A stretch of 64,000 nucleotides of DNA from Apis mellifera (lineage: Eukaryota > Arthropoda > Insecta > Hymenoptera > Apidae), in contig NC_037638.1 of NCBI RefSeq assembly GCF_003254395.2, positions 1,679,001 to 1,743,000 of the forward strand, read 5' to 3'. Below, in pieces: positions 1 through 10,700 of this stretch (positions are counted from its first letter, which is position 1; the number at the start of each line of letters is the position of its first letter). The notes beneath the pieces were generated by a model that saw nothing but the letters and a program-made list of their open reading frames with translations, was not told where the DNA came from and ran no database searches. The translations under genes and the position numbers were made by a program.

Positions 1-893
1 TTTACGTTCTCTTGGTGTCAATTGTACCACTTTTTTGATCGCATCTTTAATATAAAAAAATTTTATCTTACAATTGGATTGATAGATAATAAAGGAAGAA
101 TAAAAATAAATACCAAAAATCAAGTTATTAAATATACAAAAGTATATTTATACCTTCCAAAGAGATTTCTTGTGCCGTTTTCTTGACATAATCATCATTA
201 TTATTAGATTCATATCTTATCTAAGAAAAAAAAAATATTTACGCTAATACGTCTCTTTCGGATATTGCCCTTGCATAAAATATACATAAAATAATAAAAT
301 ATCATTTATGTAATAAATAAAATAAATAGGAAAATGTAAAAAAAAATTTATTCTATTTCTTGAATAATTTCCATAGAGGAAAATCTGAATTTAAAAGCAG
401 TTGCTTTCATTTATTAATAATTATGAAATGATTCTCACCATTTTGGCTCATATGTTTTTTTTTTTTCTTGTTTTGCTAGTTATCTTTTTTAACGATAATT
501 AGAATAGAATAAAATTAAATCATTCAGTTTTTGTTAATAAAATAAGATAAATGTTGAATTTTAATAAAAGGAAATTCAGATTAAAAAAATTTAAATTTTA
601 TGTTTTAAATCATATTATCGTTAATTAAAAATGGTATAAAATGGCTTAAAATATTTACGTTGTGTTATTCAATTCATATGCGTCCAACTTACCTCTTTCT
701 TCGATATTTTTTTTTTTAATTGTTTCTTACGACTTTTTTTTTCGTTAAAATACCTGTCATCTTTTGGTACATTATAATGATCAAAATTAATCGCATCTGA
801 TTCCAATGACATCCATAAATTTCTCTTATCGATCCAATATCGTTTTCTAGATTCCCAATGACTTAATGGATATCCGTGAAGAATCTGTGACAT
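1..893 (-). CDS. Unidentified gene, 5' part (3 exons), runs off the left edge
   Basis: Three minus-strand exons join in phase. The first is 693-893 if it starts at the ATG at 891-893 (or 693-884 if it is spliced from the upstream globin), and it ends at a strong donor (GAG|GTAAGT). The second, 154-220, follows an excellent acceptor (pyrimidine run then CTTAG) and ends GAAG|GTATAA. The third, 1-44, follows TTAAAG and stays open to the window edge. The predicted N-terminus starts MSQILHGYPLSHWESRKRYW, then becomes strongly basic (KKSRKKQLKKKISKKE), then acidic and Asn-rich, and ends ...LTPRERK at the edge. No domain is recognised, and there is no signal peptide or membrane segment. The basic stretch could be a nuclear localisation signal, but that is a guess. 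The gene lies head-to-tail behind the globin, only 24 bp past its possible stop codon, so it may be a separate gene, the second cistron of one transcript, or a 3' extension of the globin gene. Confidence 0.5.
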
Positions 894-917
894 TGGATCT
901 ATTTCACCTTTAAAACA

Positions 918-1722
918 CTATTCAAAGTTCACCCTTAATTTTACAATATGACAAATAAGATAAGATGATACAATAATATAATAAGATCTTTCAAAAAAAG
1001 AGCATACTTTTTTGGATGTATGTGATACATTTTGCATTTCAATTATCTTTCTAGAATTTTTGTTTATAAATTTTACCAACAACCTACATACATCGTTATA
1101 ACATATTTTTTGCGTGATAATGAATTCTTTTGTCATTAGGTGTGGAAACTCTTGTATTAACATATCTAATACATTTGATGTGAAATTCTGTAAATGAAAT
1201 TTAATTAATTTAATTTTTTTTTATTGCATTTATACATAAAAATTAACAAACTTCGAAATCAAAAATTGTTAATCCCATATCTTTATGAATCATAGCAATG
1301 TAGCCGAGAAAATCATTTTTCATTGATGTATTGTCATAATTTATAAATAAAGCACACAATATTTCGCATATATTCCTAAATTTTTTTTTAAGTTTTGCTT
1401 CTTGAACGAAATATGGAAGTGATGTATCTTCGAAATATTTCACGTATTCTGGATGAGTTTCAAAAATTCTGCGAGTTCGTTTAGCTTGTATGAAATGAAT
1501 TGATAAGTACATAATTATATTTGCAAAAATTACATTGTAATATTATAATTACATTGTGCATAGTGCAAATCCATAATACATGCTATCCCTCTCTACAATC
1601 GACCAAATTTCTTTCATTTTTTTGACATCTAGTGCATAAATACTTTTGACATACTTATCTTCCTGCCATTCCTGTTTTTTTTTATAGAGATATGGGAATG
1701 GATAAGTAAGCAAATTTCCCAT
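918..1722 (-). CDS. Divergent globin (globin X-like), N-myristoylation signal
   Basis: Heme-binding globin fold, rebuilt from three minus-strand exons: 1553-1722, 1252-1468, and 1187 down to either a donor at 1007 or an in-frame stop at 918-920 (218 residues if unspliced). The start ATG at 1720-1722 has a good AAAATG context and an in-frame stop upstream near 1808. The N-terminus MGNLLT fits the N-myristoylation pattern, as described for membrane-bound globin X proteins. Helix A/B reads IWSIVERDSMYYGFALC and continues IIFETHPEY after intron 1. Helix F carries MIHKDMGL, so the proximal histidine is His118. Asn89, exactly 29 residues before it (the myoglobin E7-F8 spacing), sits where the distal histidine is expected. 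Intron 1 (phase 2, helix B) and intron 2 (phase 0, between DFE and NFTSNVL) match the classical B12.2 and G7.0 globin introns. Function, such as oxygen or redox chemistry, is only inferred. The subfamily assignment to globin X is tentative; the 3' end is unresolved. Confidence 0.75.
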
Positions 1723-1802
1723 TTTTAAAATTTTTAAATACTTGAAATATTTTGATATTTTGTGACACACGTGATATTTGTACAACTGAATATCACTTTT
1801 AA

Positions 1803-2150
1803 CCTGTTACAAACTTTGGATTCATTTTTATCGTAATTTCGTCCTCTTCGAATCTCTTTAAAAGATTCCTTAATTTTCAAAAAAATACAAAAAGCAGTTG
1901 TAATATGCATATTTTCTTATTTTAATTGTATGCTAAAATTTCCTTTTTTTCAAAACTTAAAAATTCTTATAAACAAAAAAAAATCAATAAATCAAATGAA
2001 AAATATTCTATTTAATTAATTTGGCTAAAAAGATAAAATATTATCAATAAATTTTAATATAATTATAATATAATATATAATAAATTATACGACATTTAGC
2101 AATTTTATTATGTATTTGACTTTAAAAAAAATTTATTTCATGAATAAACT
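1803..2150. other. Intergenic, globin to DOHH
   Basis: AT-rich spacer with no reading frame worth calling. It should hold the globin promoter and 5' untranslated sequence (minus strand, upstream of 1722; a CAG acceptor-like site lies at 1786-1788) and the DOHH cleavage region at its right end. Confidence 0.5.
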
Positions 2151-2160
2151 TTTATTTATT
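2151..2160 (-). terminator. Polyadenylation signal of DOHH
   Basis: On the minus strand this reads AATAAATAAA, two overlapping canonical poly(A) signals about 30 nt past the DOHH stop codon. No other canonical signal is closer to the stop. Confidence 0.6.
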
Positions 2161-2188
2161 TACAAAGAAATAAATATAAAATACAATT

Positions 2189-3310
2189 TTAGACCATAAC
2201 TTTTCCTAATGTATTAGCATACTGAAATTCTGAACTATTTTCATATTCGCACATATCCAATGCAATTACACAACTTTCTCTTACAACTCTTTTATTATCA
2301 CTTAAATATTTGTTTAAAATATCAAAACAATCTTGAGTAGCAATGGAACCTAATGCTTCTGCACATTCGTGACGCACCATTTCATTTTCTTCTGTATTTT
2401 TTAAGGATGCTTCTAAATGTGGGATAGCTATCTCTTTCTGAAGTTGTCCAAGAACAAAAGCTATCTCATGTTTGAACAAAGCACTTCCTACTTTTAGACC
2501 TATTTGTGCAATAAATTTTTACATTTTTAAAATTATAAATTACATTGATAAAAAAGAAAATAAATAAATATTATATAATTATTATAGAAATCACTATTAT
2601 AAAAAATAATGAATCATTATTTTACCTTCACTAAGAGCAAGAATACTTTCTGGAGTATTTATATTTCTCAAGGAGAACATGGCTCTGTATCTTTCAAACA
2701 AAGAAATATTTTCATCTAAAAGAATTTCTTTTAATTTTTTAATATCGGTAATATTTGTTGGTGGTGCTGGATCTACTGACATATAAGGACTTTTTTGTAA
2801 ATTAATTGAATTATTATTTGATTTTAACCACTGTATACGAGATAATGCCAATTGACATGTTTCTGCAACTTCTAATACACAATCTTTGCTATATTCTTCC
2901 AATATAGGTATTACAATTGAATCTCCAATTGCACCTAAAGCTTCACCTATTATAAAAAAATATATTTTTAGTAAAATATTTATAGTAAAAATATAAATAT
3001 ATGATATCTAATCTAATATATGATAAAAACCTGCTTCATGGCGAACCATTGGTTCTTGTGTAGTATCTTTTAATATTTCAATAAGAATTGGTATAGCACG
3101 GGAATCTTGCATTTGACCAAGACAATATGCAAGTTCATGTTTTAATAGAGCTGATTCATCTTTAAAACAATTATGAATTTGTTGAATAGCTTCTGTTCCA
3201 CCAATATTTTTTAAGGTAAATAAAGCACGAAATCTTTCTTTTAGTGGTCGAGTTTGATCATTTAAGACATGGCCAATTGCATAAATTTGATTCTCATTTA
3301 CTTCCAACAT
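2189..3310 (-). CDS. DOHH: Deoxyhypusine hydroxylase (DOHH)
   Basis: Catalyses the second step of hypusine formation, hydroxylating deoxyhypusine on the translation factor eIF5A; a cytoplasmic non-heme di-iron enzyme. Exons on the minus strand are 3031-3310, 2626-2946 and 2189-2499, both introns in phase 1, giving 303 residues (human protein 302). The HEAT-like architecture is complete: two halves of four helical repeats joined by a linker (about residues 130-160). All four His-Glu iron-ligand motifs are present: LLKHELAYCLGQ and MVRHEAGEALGAIGD in the first half, LFKHEIAFVLGQ and MVRHECAEALGSIA in the second. The start is the only early methionine (MLEVNENQIYAIG), and the repeat begins straight after it. 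It is divergent with mRpS23, sharing a 338-bp upstream region. The Drosophila orthologue is called nero. Identification is secure. Confidence 0.97.
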
Positions 3311-3648
3311 ATTTTTTAAATCAAATCAATTAAGTATATGAGTTTATTAGTATTTTATAAAACTTATTTCACTATTTACGATGTCACATATACGATGTCA
3401 CTTTTTATAATAATTTTTACACATGAAATTATATACTAAACTATTTTTGAGGTTAAGTATAAAAATGAATATATCAAATAGTCAACATTTCTGAAAAAAA
3501 GATAACACAAGCCGTAAGGCCTATACTTATATGCGCATTAATTATTAGTATACATATTATATATATATATATATGTATATATATTCATAATAAGTAGAAA
3601 CTTACATACATAAAATTAGCTTATAAATTATAATTCTATTTTTAAAAT
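3311..3648. promoter_or_regulatory. Bidirectional promoter region between DOHH and mRpS23
   Basis: The two start codons are 338 bp apart and point away from each other, so both promoters must lie here or overlap the first exons. Visible elements are a 10-bp direct repeat ACGATGTCAC at 3378-3387 and 3392-3401, a palindromic ATGCGCAT at 3531-3538 that resembles an NRF-1/Ewg half site, and an AT-rich near-palindrome at about 3545-3590. No clear TATA box can be singled out in such AT-rich DNA. The motif assignments are by eye and unproven. Confidence 0.5.
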
Positions 3649-4656
3649 ATGGCGCAAAGTAGAACAGAAAGAATTGGAACAATTTTTACAAGGTAAAATT
3701 TCTTTTAACATATTTTATGAAAATTTAAATTATTATAAAATAGGTTAAAATTTATATTTTTAAATTATTGATAGATAATTTATTATTATATATATTATAT
3801 ATTCATTTAACAAATTATAATCAATTATATATTTATATAAAACAATTAAAATAAAAAATTAATTAAAAAAAAATTTTATTAAAAATTATTAAAAATACAA
3901 AGTCAAAATCCTATTATTTAAAATATAATTAAATTTAAATTTTATTATTTTACGATTCTGAAAAAATAGAAAACATTTTAGTTAGTTATTATAAACTATT
4001 GCTAAATAATTTTTATATAATTTTTAAATAATATATTTTTATATTAATTTTAGAATAACAGCATTAGCACGCACAGATGTAATACATCCAAATAATTTGC
4101 CATTATGGTATGACATATATAAAAACTTTCCTCCAAAAGATGAACCAGTTTTTGCTAGAAAACCATCACAGAAAAAAATACAAGATATATTTTATGCTGA
4201 AGATATTATAAGAGCGTAAGTAAAAATTTTAATTTTCATATAAATAATTCATATAAATATATTTATTATTAATAAACATAACTTATGTTTACATTTCAAA
4301 TATATATTTTTATAGAAAATTTCACGAAGATATACAAATTCCTATGGTAGATATGAAACATGACAATGTTACGCAAACTCAAATCTTTTTATCTTTATAT
4401 AAAAATTTTTTAAAGGTAATATGAAATACAAATTTTATTACTTTTTCAATATTATTATATTTTTATATAATTATATAACAGTTTTACATAAAAAATCAGA
4501 TAAAAACTATATATTTATTTTAAATAGGATAATATTAAAGAAGAAGAAGCATATGAAAAGGCATTGCAAAATTATAAAGAAACTTATAATGTTAAAATAC
4601 CTAAATCAGAGACATCATATAAATCATATAAAGACACTAAAAATTACAAAAAATAA
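3649..4656 (+). CDS. mRpS23: Mitochondrial ribosomal protein S23 (mRpS23)
   Basis: Component of the small subunit of the mitochondrial ribosome. Exons are 3649-3692, 4054-4215, 4316-4415 and 4528-4656, with GT...AG introns and consistent phases (2, 2, 0), giving 144 residues. The N-terminus MAQSRTERIGTIFTRITAL and the following segment with LPLWYDIYKNFPPKDEPVF match the conserved MRPS23 N-terminal domain. The middle has DIFYAEDIIRAKFHED, and the C-terminus is a lysine-rich tail. The length suits the insect proteins, which are shorter than the human one (190). The start codon lies in AAAATATGGCG, a good insect context. It is transcribed divergently from DOHH and followed at 5.36 kb by the Nudix gene on the same strand. 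Identification rests on the conserved N-terminal block and is strong. Confidence 0.92.
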
Positions 4657-4705
4657 CAAGAAATAGAATTTTGAATAGATTATATTTATAATAACATATT
4701 GTAAA

Positions 4706-4711
4706 AATAAA
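4706..4711 (+). terminator. Polyadenylation signal of mRpS23
   Basis: Canonical AATAAA about 50 nt past the mRpS23 stop codon, in an AT-rich context. It is the first canonical signal after the stop. Confidence 0.5.
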
Positions 4712-5356
4712 AACAAAATTAATCATATATAATATATATTTATTCTTTATTTTTTTTATAAATGTGGTAGAAATATAAAGTTATTTTATTATTATTTTAA
4801 TTATTTTAATTATATATAATACATTTAATATATAATAAATTATTTTTAATTTATATAATAAATATAAATATAATAAATTAATAAAAATGTTTAATTTTTA
4901 TCATTTCACTCTTCATTTTACTCTTTCAAAAAAAAATAAATAAATTAAATTAAATTAAATGCAAAATTTAATTTAATATTAAAGATATTAATAATATAAT
5001 AAATAATAAAAGATAAATCAAATAAAAATAAAAAAAAATTGCATAATTATAAAATTTTCCATGATTTTCGTAAGATAGAATATAGTATATAGATTCGGAA
5101 ACTACCCTTAGTAAGCAAGTTCTATTTAGCGTTCTTTTAATAGCATAACCTACCAAGTATTTTTCAAATTAAAGCATTCAAATTTATATTATAGTATCAT
5201 GTTATAATATATTTTTTATTGATAAGTTGATTTTTACTTAAGTAAAAAAATATAAATTAGTTTTAAATTGTGTAAAATAAAAACTATATAAAACTATTAT
5301 TAATAATTTTTCAAAAGGAAAATTAAATTTCTGATAAATTAATTAAATAGATTAAA
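4712..5356. other. Intergenic, mRpS23 to Nudix gene
   Basis: AT-rich spacer with no coding potential seen on either strand. It must contain the promoter of the Nudix gene, but no specific element stands out. Confidence 0.5.
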
Positions 5357-5846
5357 ATGTCTATAAGAAAAGCTTTTTCATTAGTTTTTATTAGAAAATC
5401 AACAGAAATTTTATTGGGTTTAAAAAAACGAGGATTCGGAAAAGATAAATGGAATGGTTTTGGCGGTAAAATAGAACCAGGAGAATCAATTTTACACGGA
5501 GCCATGCGGTAAATAATTTTAAAAAATTTATAAAAAATATTTTATCTGTAACAATAAAAAAAATATAAATTAAAATTAATGTGAACTTTTTTAAATAGAA
5601 AATATGTTCTATATGTAATAAGTTAAGAATTTTATATTCAACAATATTTTATATTTCATAATAACCAATACATTAATAACAACGAATTTCAACAAAGATT
5701 TTTATCATATTATTTAACAATATATAAGATGATTCATAAAAAATATAATTAAAAAAATATTAGTTAAATTCTCTATTATTTATAAAAGCATTTTTATTAA
5801 AGTAACAAAAAAGTTATATATAAATTATACTATTATATTAAAGTAA

Positions 5847-5881
<35 letters not shown>

Positions 5882-6969
5882 TTTTTACTTTAAATTTTTT
5901 TAATAATATAATACTATATTATTACTATATATAATAATTAAATTATTTTCTTAATTTTATTTAAATCTATATTTTATCATTTAAAAGAAATTTTTAATAT
6001 TTTTTATGAATCATCTTGTATATACAGGTACACTTTTAAATAATTAAATAAATATAAAATATTATATATATATGTCTAAATTAAAATTGTATGTGATTAG
6101 TAAAAATAGTATAAAAAATATTTAAGCTAAAAGTATAATGTATGCTGCATAATATAAATATTACGTATATTATTTCTATTATACATTATATCATGTCGAA
6201 ATATTTCTATCACAAATAGATAGGAATTAGAAAGTAAATTTCAAATCAGTGCATAATTTTATAGTGAATTAAAAGAAGAATGTGGTTTATCTGCACAAGA
6301 ATTAAGAAAAATTGGAATTCTAGAATTTGAATTTGAAGAAAATGAAGTTCTATTAGAAGTTCATGTTTTTGAAACATATAAATATTATGGAGAGATAATA
6401 GAATCTGAAGGTATTTAAATTTTAAATAATTTTTTTAAACAATAGTATTACAATATTAATATTATAATGAAATATTTATTCTAATTAGTAATAGTAATTA
6501 GTATATATTTTTATGTGCAATTATTATTCAATGATTTTATATTTGTTTATTTTAATCATGTTGTAATTTTTATTTAATTATAAGCATAAAATTGCATGTG
6601 ACTGCTTAAATTATACAAATTGTGGTGATCAATTAAATAGAAAAAAAACAGAAAATACATTTGAGCAAAATGAAAAACTTTAAAATATACATATTATATG
6701 CAATATAATCTAATATGTATTTTTTAAAAAATATAATAAATACATTGTAATTATATTTATATTTTTTTTGTTCAGAAATGCGACCAAAATGGTATAATTT
6801 GAAAGATATTCCTTTTAAAGAAATGTGGCCGGATGATGAATATTGGTTTCCTTATATGTTACGAGGGCAATTTTTTAAGGGATATTTTTTATACAGAGGT
6901 CAAGACCTAATTCTGAAATATAACATTGAAACTATGGAAGAACTACCATCTTTAGATCATATTTCTTAA
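5357..6969 (+). CDS. NUDT1: NUDT1/MTH1-type 8-oxo-dGTP diphosphatase (Nudix hydrolase)
   Basis: Hydrolyses oxidised purine nucleoside triphosphates (8-oxo-dGTP and 2-hydroxy-dATP in the family) to monophosphates, cleaning the nucleotide pool. Exons are 5357-5508, 6265-6410 and 6776-6969, with intron phases 2 and 1, giving 163 residues (human MTH1 156). The Nudix box is intact and split by intron 1: it starts GGKIEPGES and ends RELKEECGL, fitting Gx5Ex7REUxEExGU. Downstream blocks typical of MTH1 are present: EVHVFET, then EMRPKWYNL.DIPFKEMWPDD.YWFP and GYFLYRGQD. The Trp-Pro-Asp-Asp element corresponds to the nucleobase-binding loop of MTH1. Intron 1 (756 bp) carries an AT microsatellite at 5850-5878. 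The gene is convergent with LRRK. Identification is strong, though specificity for oxidised purines is inferred from family similarity. Confidence 0.95.
5850..5878. repeat. AT dinucleotide microsatellite
   Basis: About 14 uninterrupted AT units inside intron 1 of the Nudix gene. Confidence 0.9.
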
Positions 6970-7776
6970 TATTCTCATTCATAATTTTCATACATTCCTG
7001 TTTTTTTTTACATATTAATAATCATAATTATTATTAAAAAATTCACTTTCACTTTTATTTTTATAATTATAATAAAATTTGGTTTTACATTTGATAACTT
7101 TTTTAATAGTAAAACCATTATCATCTTGGAATCATTATTTGTTATCACTTATTAATCTTAGATTATATCGAAGGGAATTTTAAGCAAATATTGTACAAAT
7201 ATATTACATTGATACTACATTAATTATACCTGCCTGTAATTTTTAATCAAGTAAAAGCATACACAATAAATTATCTCAAATAAAATATATAAATATTTGA
7301 TAGTGATCAATATAATAATTATCAATAATTATATAGTGATATTTCAGAGATCATTAAATAAATTTTTCTGATATATTGCAAAGCTAATAATAAATTTTTC
7401 TAATTTTTTTTTTATCAAATAATTATATAATTATTTTAAAAATCTAAGTACTTATGATAAGTTATAAAACTATATTGTGATACCTCATATGAAGATAAAA
7501 ATATTCTGTTTAAATTATATTTAAATTATATTTTATATTATTTCATAAATAAAAATTTTGCAAAGAATGTATCAATCAAGCACCATATAGCTTGGACAGA
7601 ATAAAGAATAAATATTTTTGTCTTCAGTTCAAAAGATATAAGATGAGGCAAGATTGAAAGCTTAAAATCTACAATCTAAAATATGGACGTATAGAATTAT
7701 CAATCACACACAATTATATCACTTTTTGCACCACAAAACACTGGTTTGGCTTTACTTTATCATAATTAAATTATGA
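6970..7776. other. Convergent 3' region between Nudix gene and LRRK
   Basis: AT-rich 3' untranslated and spacer sequence shared by two genes transcribed towards each other. No reading frame is worth calling. Confidence 0.5.
7071..7076 (+). terminator. Polyadenylation signal of the Nudix gene
   Basis: AATAAA about 100 nt after the stop codon at 6969. At 7054-7059 the opposite strand also reads AATAAA and could serve the convergent LRRK gene, so the two 3' ends may overlap. Confidence 0.45.
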
Positions 7777-10700
7777 CTAAGCAGCTGACCAATGTTCAGA
7801 TCTCCATAGGAGAGCATACATACTATGCTTAAGATCTTCTGCATCTAAACTATCAATCAAAAAATCTGTATATCGCGAAATTAAACTTCGGTAACCTTGA
7901 CCAACAGTTGCCAATACTAATTTCTTTTCATCTGTTGATTTAAATGATATAATTTGACATACCTTACCTTCAAAAGGTCTGAAAACAGTAATAGGTCTAA
8001 GTGAATTACATTCAGCTACTACAATACATCCCCAAGTAGTACCAATATACAACTGATTCCTACAAGTTTCCAGAGCTGTTACTTGGCACTTTTCTGTTGA
8101 TAAATTTTCTTCTATAGAAATGGATTTTAAACTCTCTGAACAAGGTACTAACTTAGACATATCTAATTTATTTATTATTTGTCTAGTATCCACATCCCAT
8201 TGATACACAATGCATCCAGGATATGTATATGATAATACAGAATTTTCTGCACTTAATAAATGTGTAGCAAATAAATTTTTAATAGCTGCCTCTCCAGTTA
8301 CATGAGAAACTTGTGCTGTATCTATTAAATTATTGTCTCTTAAAACATAAATTGATACTTTACCAAAACTTTGTCCAATCCATAATTCCAATATGCGCTT
8401 TTTTTTATAAACAGCTGCTAAAGAATATGTCTTTACATTGTCTTGAATATCAGTCGTAATTTCCATTTTTTTCATTTGTGTAAATGAATTTGATAATAAA
8501 AATGTTTTTCCACTATGCAGTGCTACTGCAAAATGTTTTATTTGTTCTAAATAAATTAAACCTACTATTTTAGATTCTATGCTATGATCAGGTTCAAGAT
8601 TATAACTAGCAACACAACCAAAATTACTGCCTAAATAAACATGTACTTGTCCTATATCATCACCAATCCATATATATCCATCTACTCCGCACATTGCATA
8701 TGGTATTATAGGAGTTTCAATCCTAACATGTTGTAACCAACCTTTTTGTGTTCCTAATAACATATCAACTTCACCATTATTATGTCCAAACCAAATTTCA
8801 TCTCCATTTAAATTTTCTTCTATAGTTCTATTTGTCATAGTAATAGCAGTTACTTGAGTTCTTTCTGTTAATAATATAACATCTATAAGATGTGTAAATT
8901 CAGGTGCTGATGCAATAGAAACTATTTGACTTGCAGTAGGTCGATCTTTTGGATTTTGAGCCCAACATATAACCATTAAATCAAGAGCATAACAAGGATG
9001 AAATGTTTCTCTATATGTTAATGGTGGTCTTCCACCTTCCAAAATACATTCTTTAACTGCTTCATGACCCTCAAATGGTTGTCTTAAAGTAATTAATTCA
9101 TATATAAACATTCCAAATGAAAAAGAATCAACTTTTTCAGTATATTCTTCTTCACCATTATATTTAATAATTTCAGGTGCCATAAATCCTTCAGTTCCAC
9201 CAAATCCTTTAGCACCAGTTGGTAATGTAAGTCTGGATATACCATAATCGGCAACTTTAACATGAACAGGATGTTCAGGATAATCTTGAAATGGTAAAGG
9301 CATTTGCCAAACTAAAACATTTTCTGATTTTAAATCCCTATAAATTACATGTTGTTGATGAAGATATTCTACAGCTTTTGCTACTTGAAGAATTATAGCT
9401 TGTAATGTATACGGATCTAATTTAGCACCAGAACGTCTATAATTTTTCAGTACATTATCCAATGCACCCTCTGGTGCTAAATCTAGTACTAGTGCTAATG
9501 GACTAACTACTATTCCAATTAAAGGTACAATATTTGTATGTCTGAGAGTCAACAAAATGTTTAATTCTTGTCTTGCTGTACAGTAAGCTTTACAAGCATA
9601 TTGTAATGGATCTCTATCCCATTTACTTTGAGCTGCTTTATAAGCAAGAACAGCAGATTGTTTTGAATTTGGACCTGGTGGAACTGGTTGTAACATTTTG
9701 ATGGCAACATCGATCTTTTGATAAGTTCCTGGTAATCGACAAACACCTTTAAATACAAATCCAAATGCTCCTCGACCTAATAATTTTCCCAATTTAATAT
9801 CTTCTGATTTTATTAAATGTTTCGATCCGAGATCCATAAAAATTATATCGGGAGCTACATGTGATAATGGTATATCAGAATGTTTAGGACAACTTATTGG
9901 TTTATTACTATAAGCAGATAAAATACATTCTTCGACCATCCAAGAATATGCTAAAATACCTTCAGAATGGCTATTTTGCTTAATAATATCTGGATGACCT
10001 TCTAAAGATGGCATTCTACTTGACGTTAGGCTATCATATCCCACACCACTATCACCATCAGACTTATAACTATCTTGACTTTGCCTTTCTTTATTTATAT
10101 AATATTTTTGGATATCTTCCGTTAAACGATCATTATCGCTAATTTCATTTTCATTTTCTCCATTATTTAACAGACAGCGTGGACATGGTATCAATCGTGT
10201 AACTAATAGTTTACCTTCAGATGTATGCACAAAACGTGTTCCTAATGTAGGATACCAATCTTCTAATAAAATATCGATATGATCAACTATTAAGGCCAAT
10301 AATTGTGGCATACTTTCTGGTCGAGGTTCTACTACAATTGCTTGATAGCCCATTGGTTCTTCTTCAGCTGAATCCGACATTATAGGTTGTTTTATCACCA
10401 AAGTATCAACTGGAAACCAAATTTCTAAAATTGCAGAATTTTTTAAATCTACTGTACACCATATTCCATCCTGTTTCAGTTTAAATTTAAATTGTCTATA
10501 ATCATATGGCGAATTCTTTAAATTATAATTGACTTCTTTAAGACGCAATAAAGTGATATTAGAATATTTTAACTCTATTCCTGTTTGCCAAAGTATCCAC
10601 TCTGCTTGTGTATCTAACAAACTCGTAAAGATATTATCATCAACAAAATCTTTGAAAGGCGCTAAAAATGACATCACAATTTCAACAATAGCATCGTCGG

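Noticed and set aside
9561..9764. Minus-strand frame overlapping the LRRK kinase
   Set aside because: Out-of-frame shadow of LRRK, as are the plus-strand frames between 10.5 and 14.2 kb.
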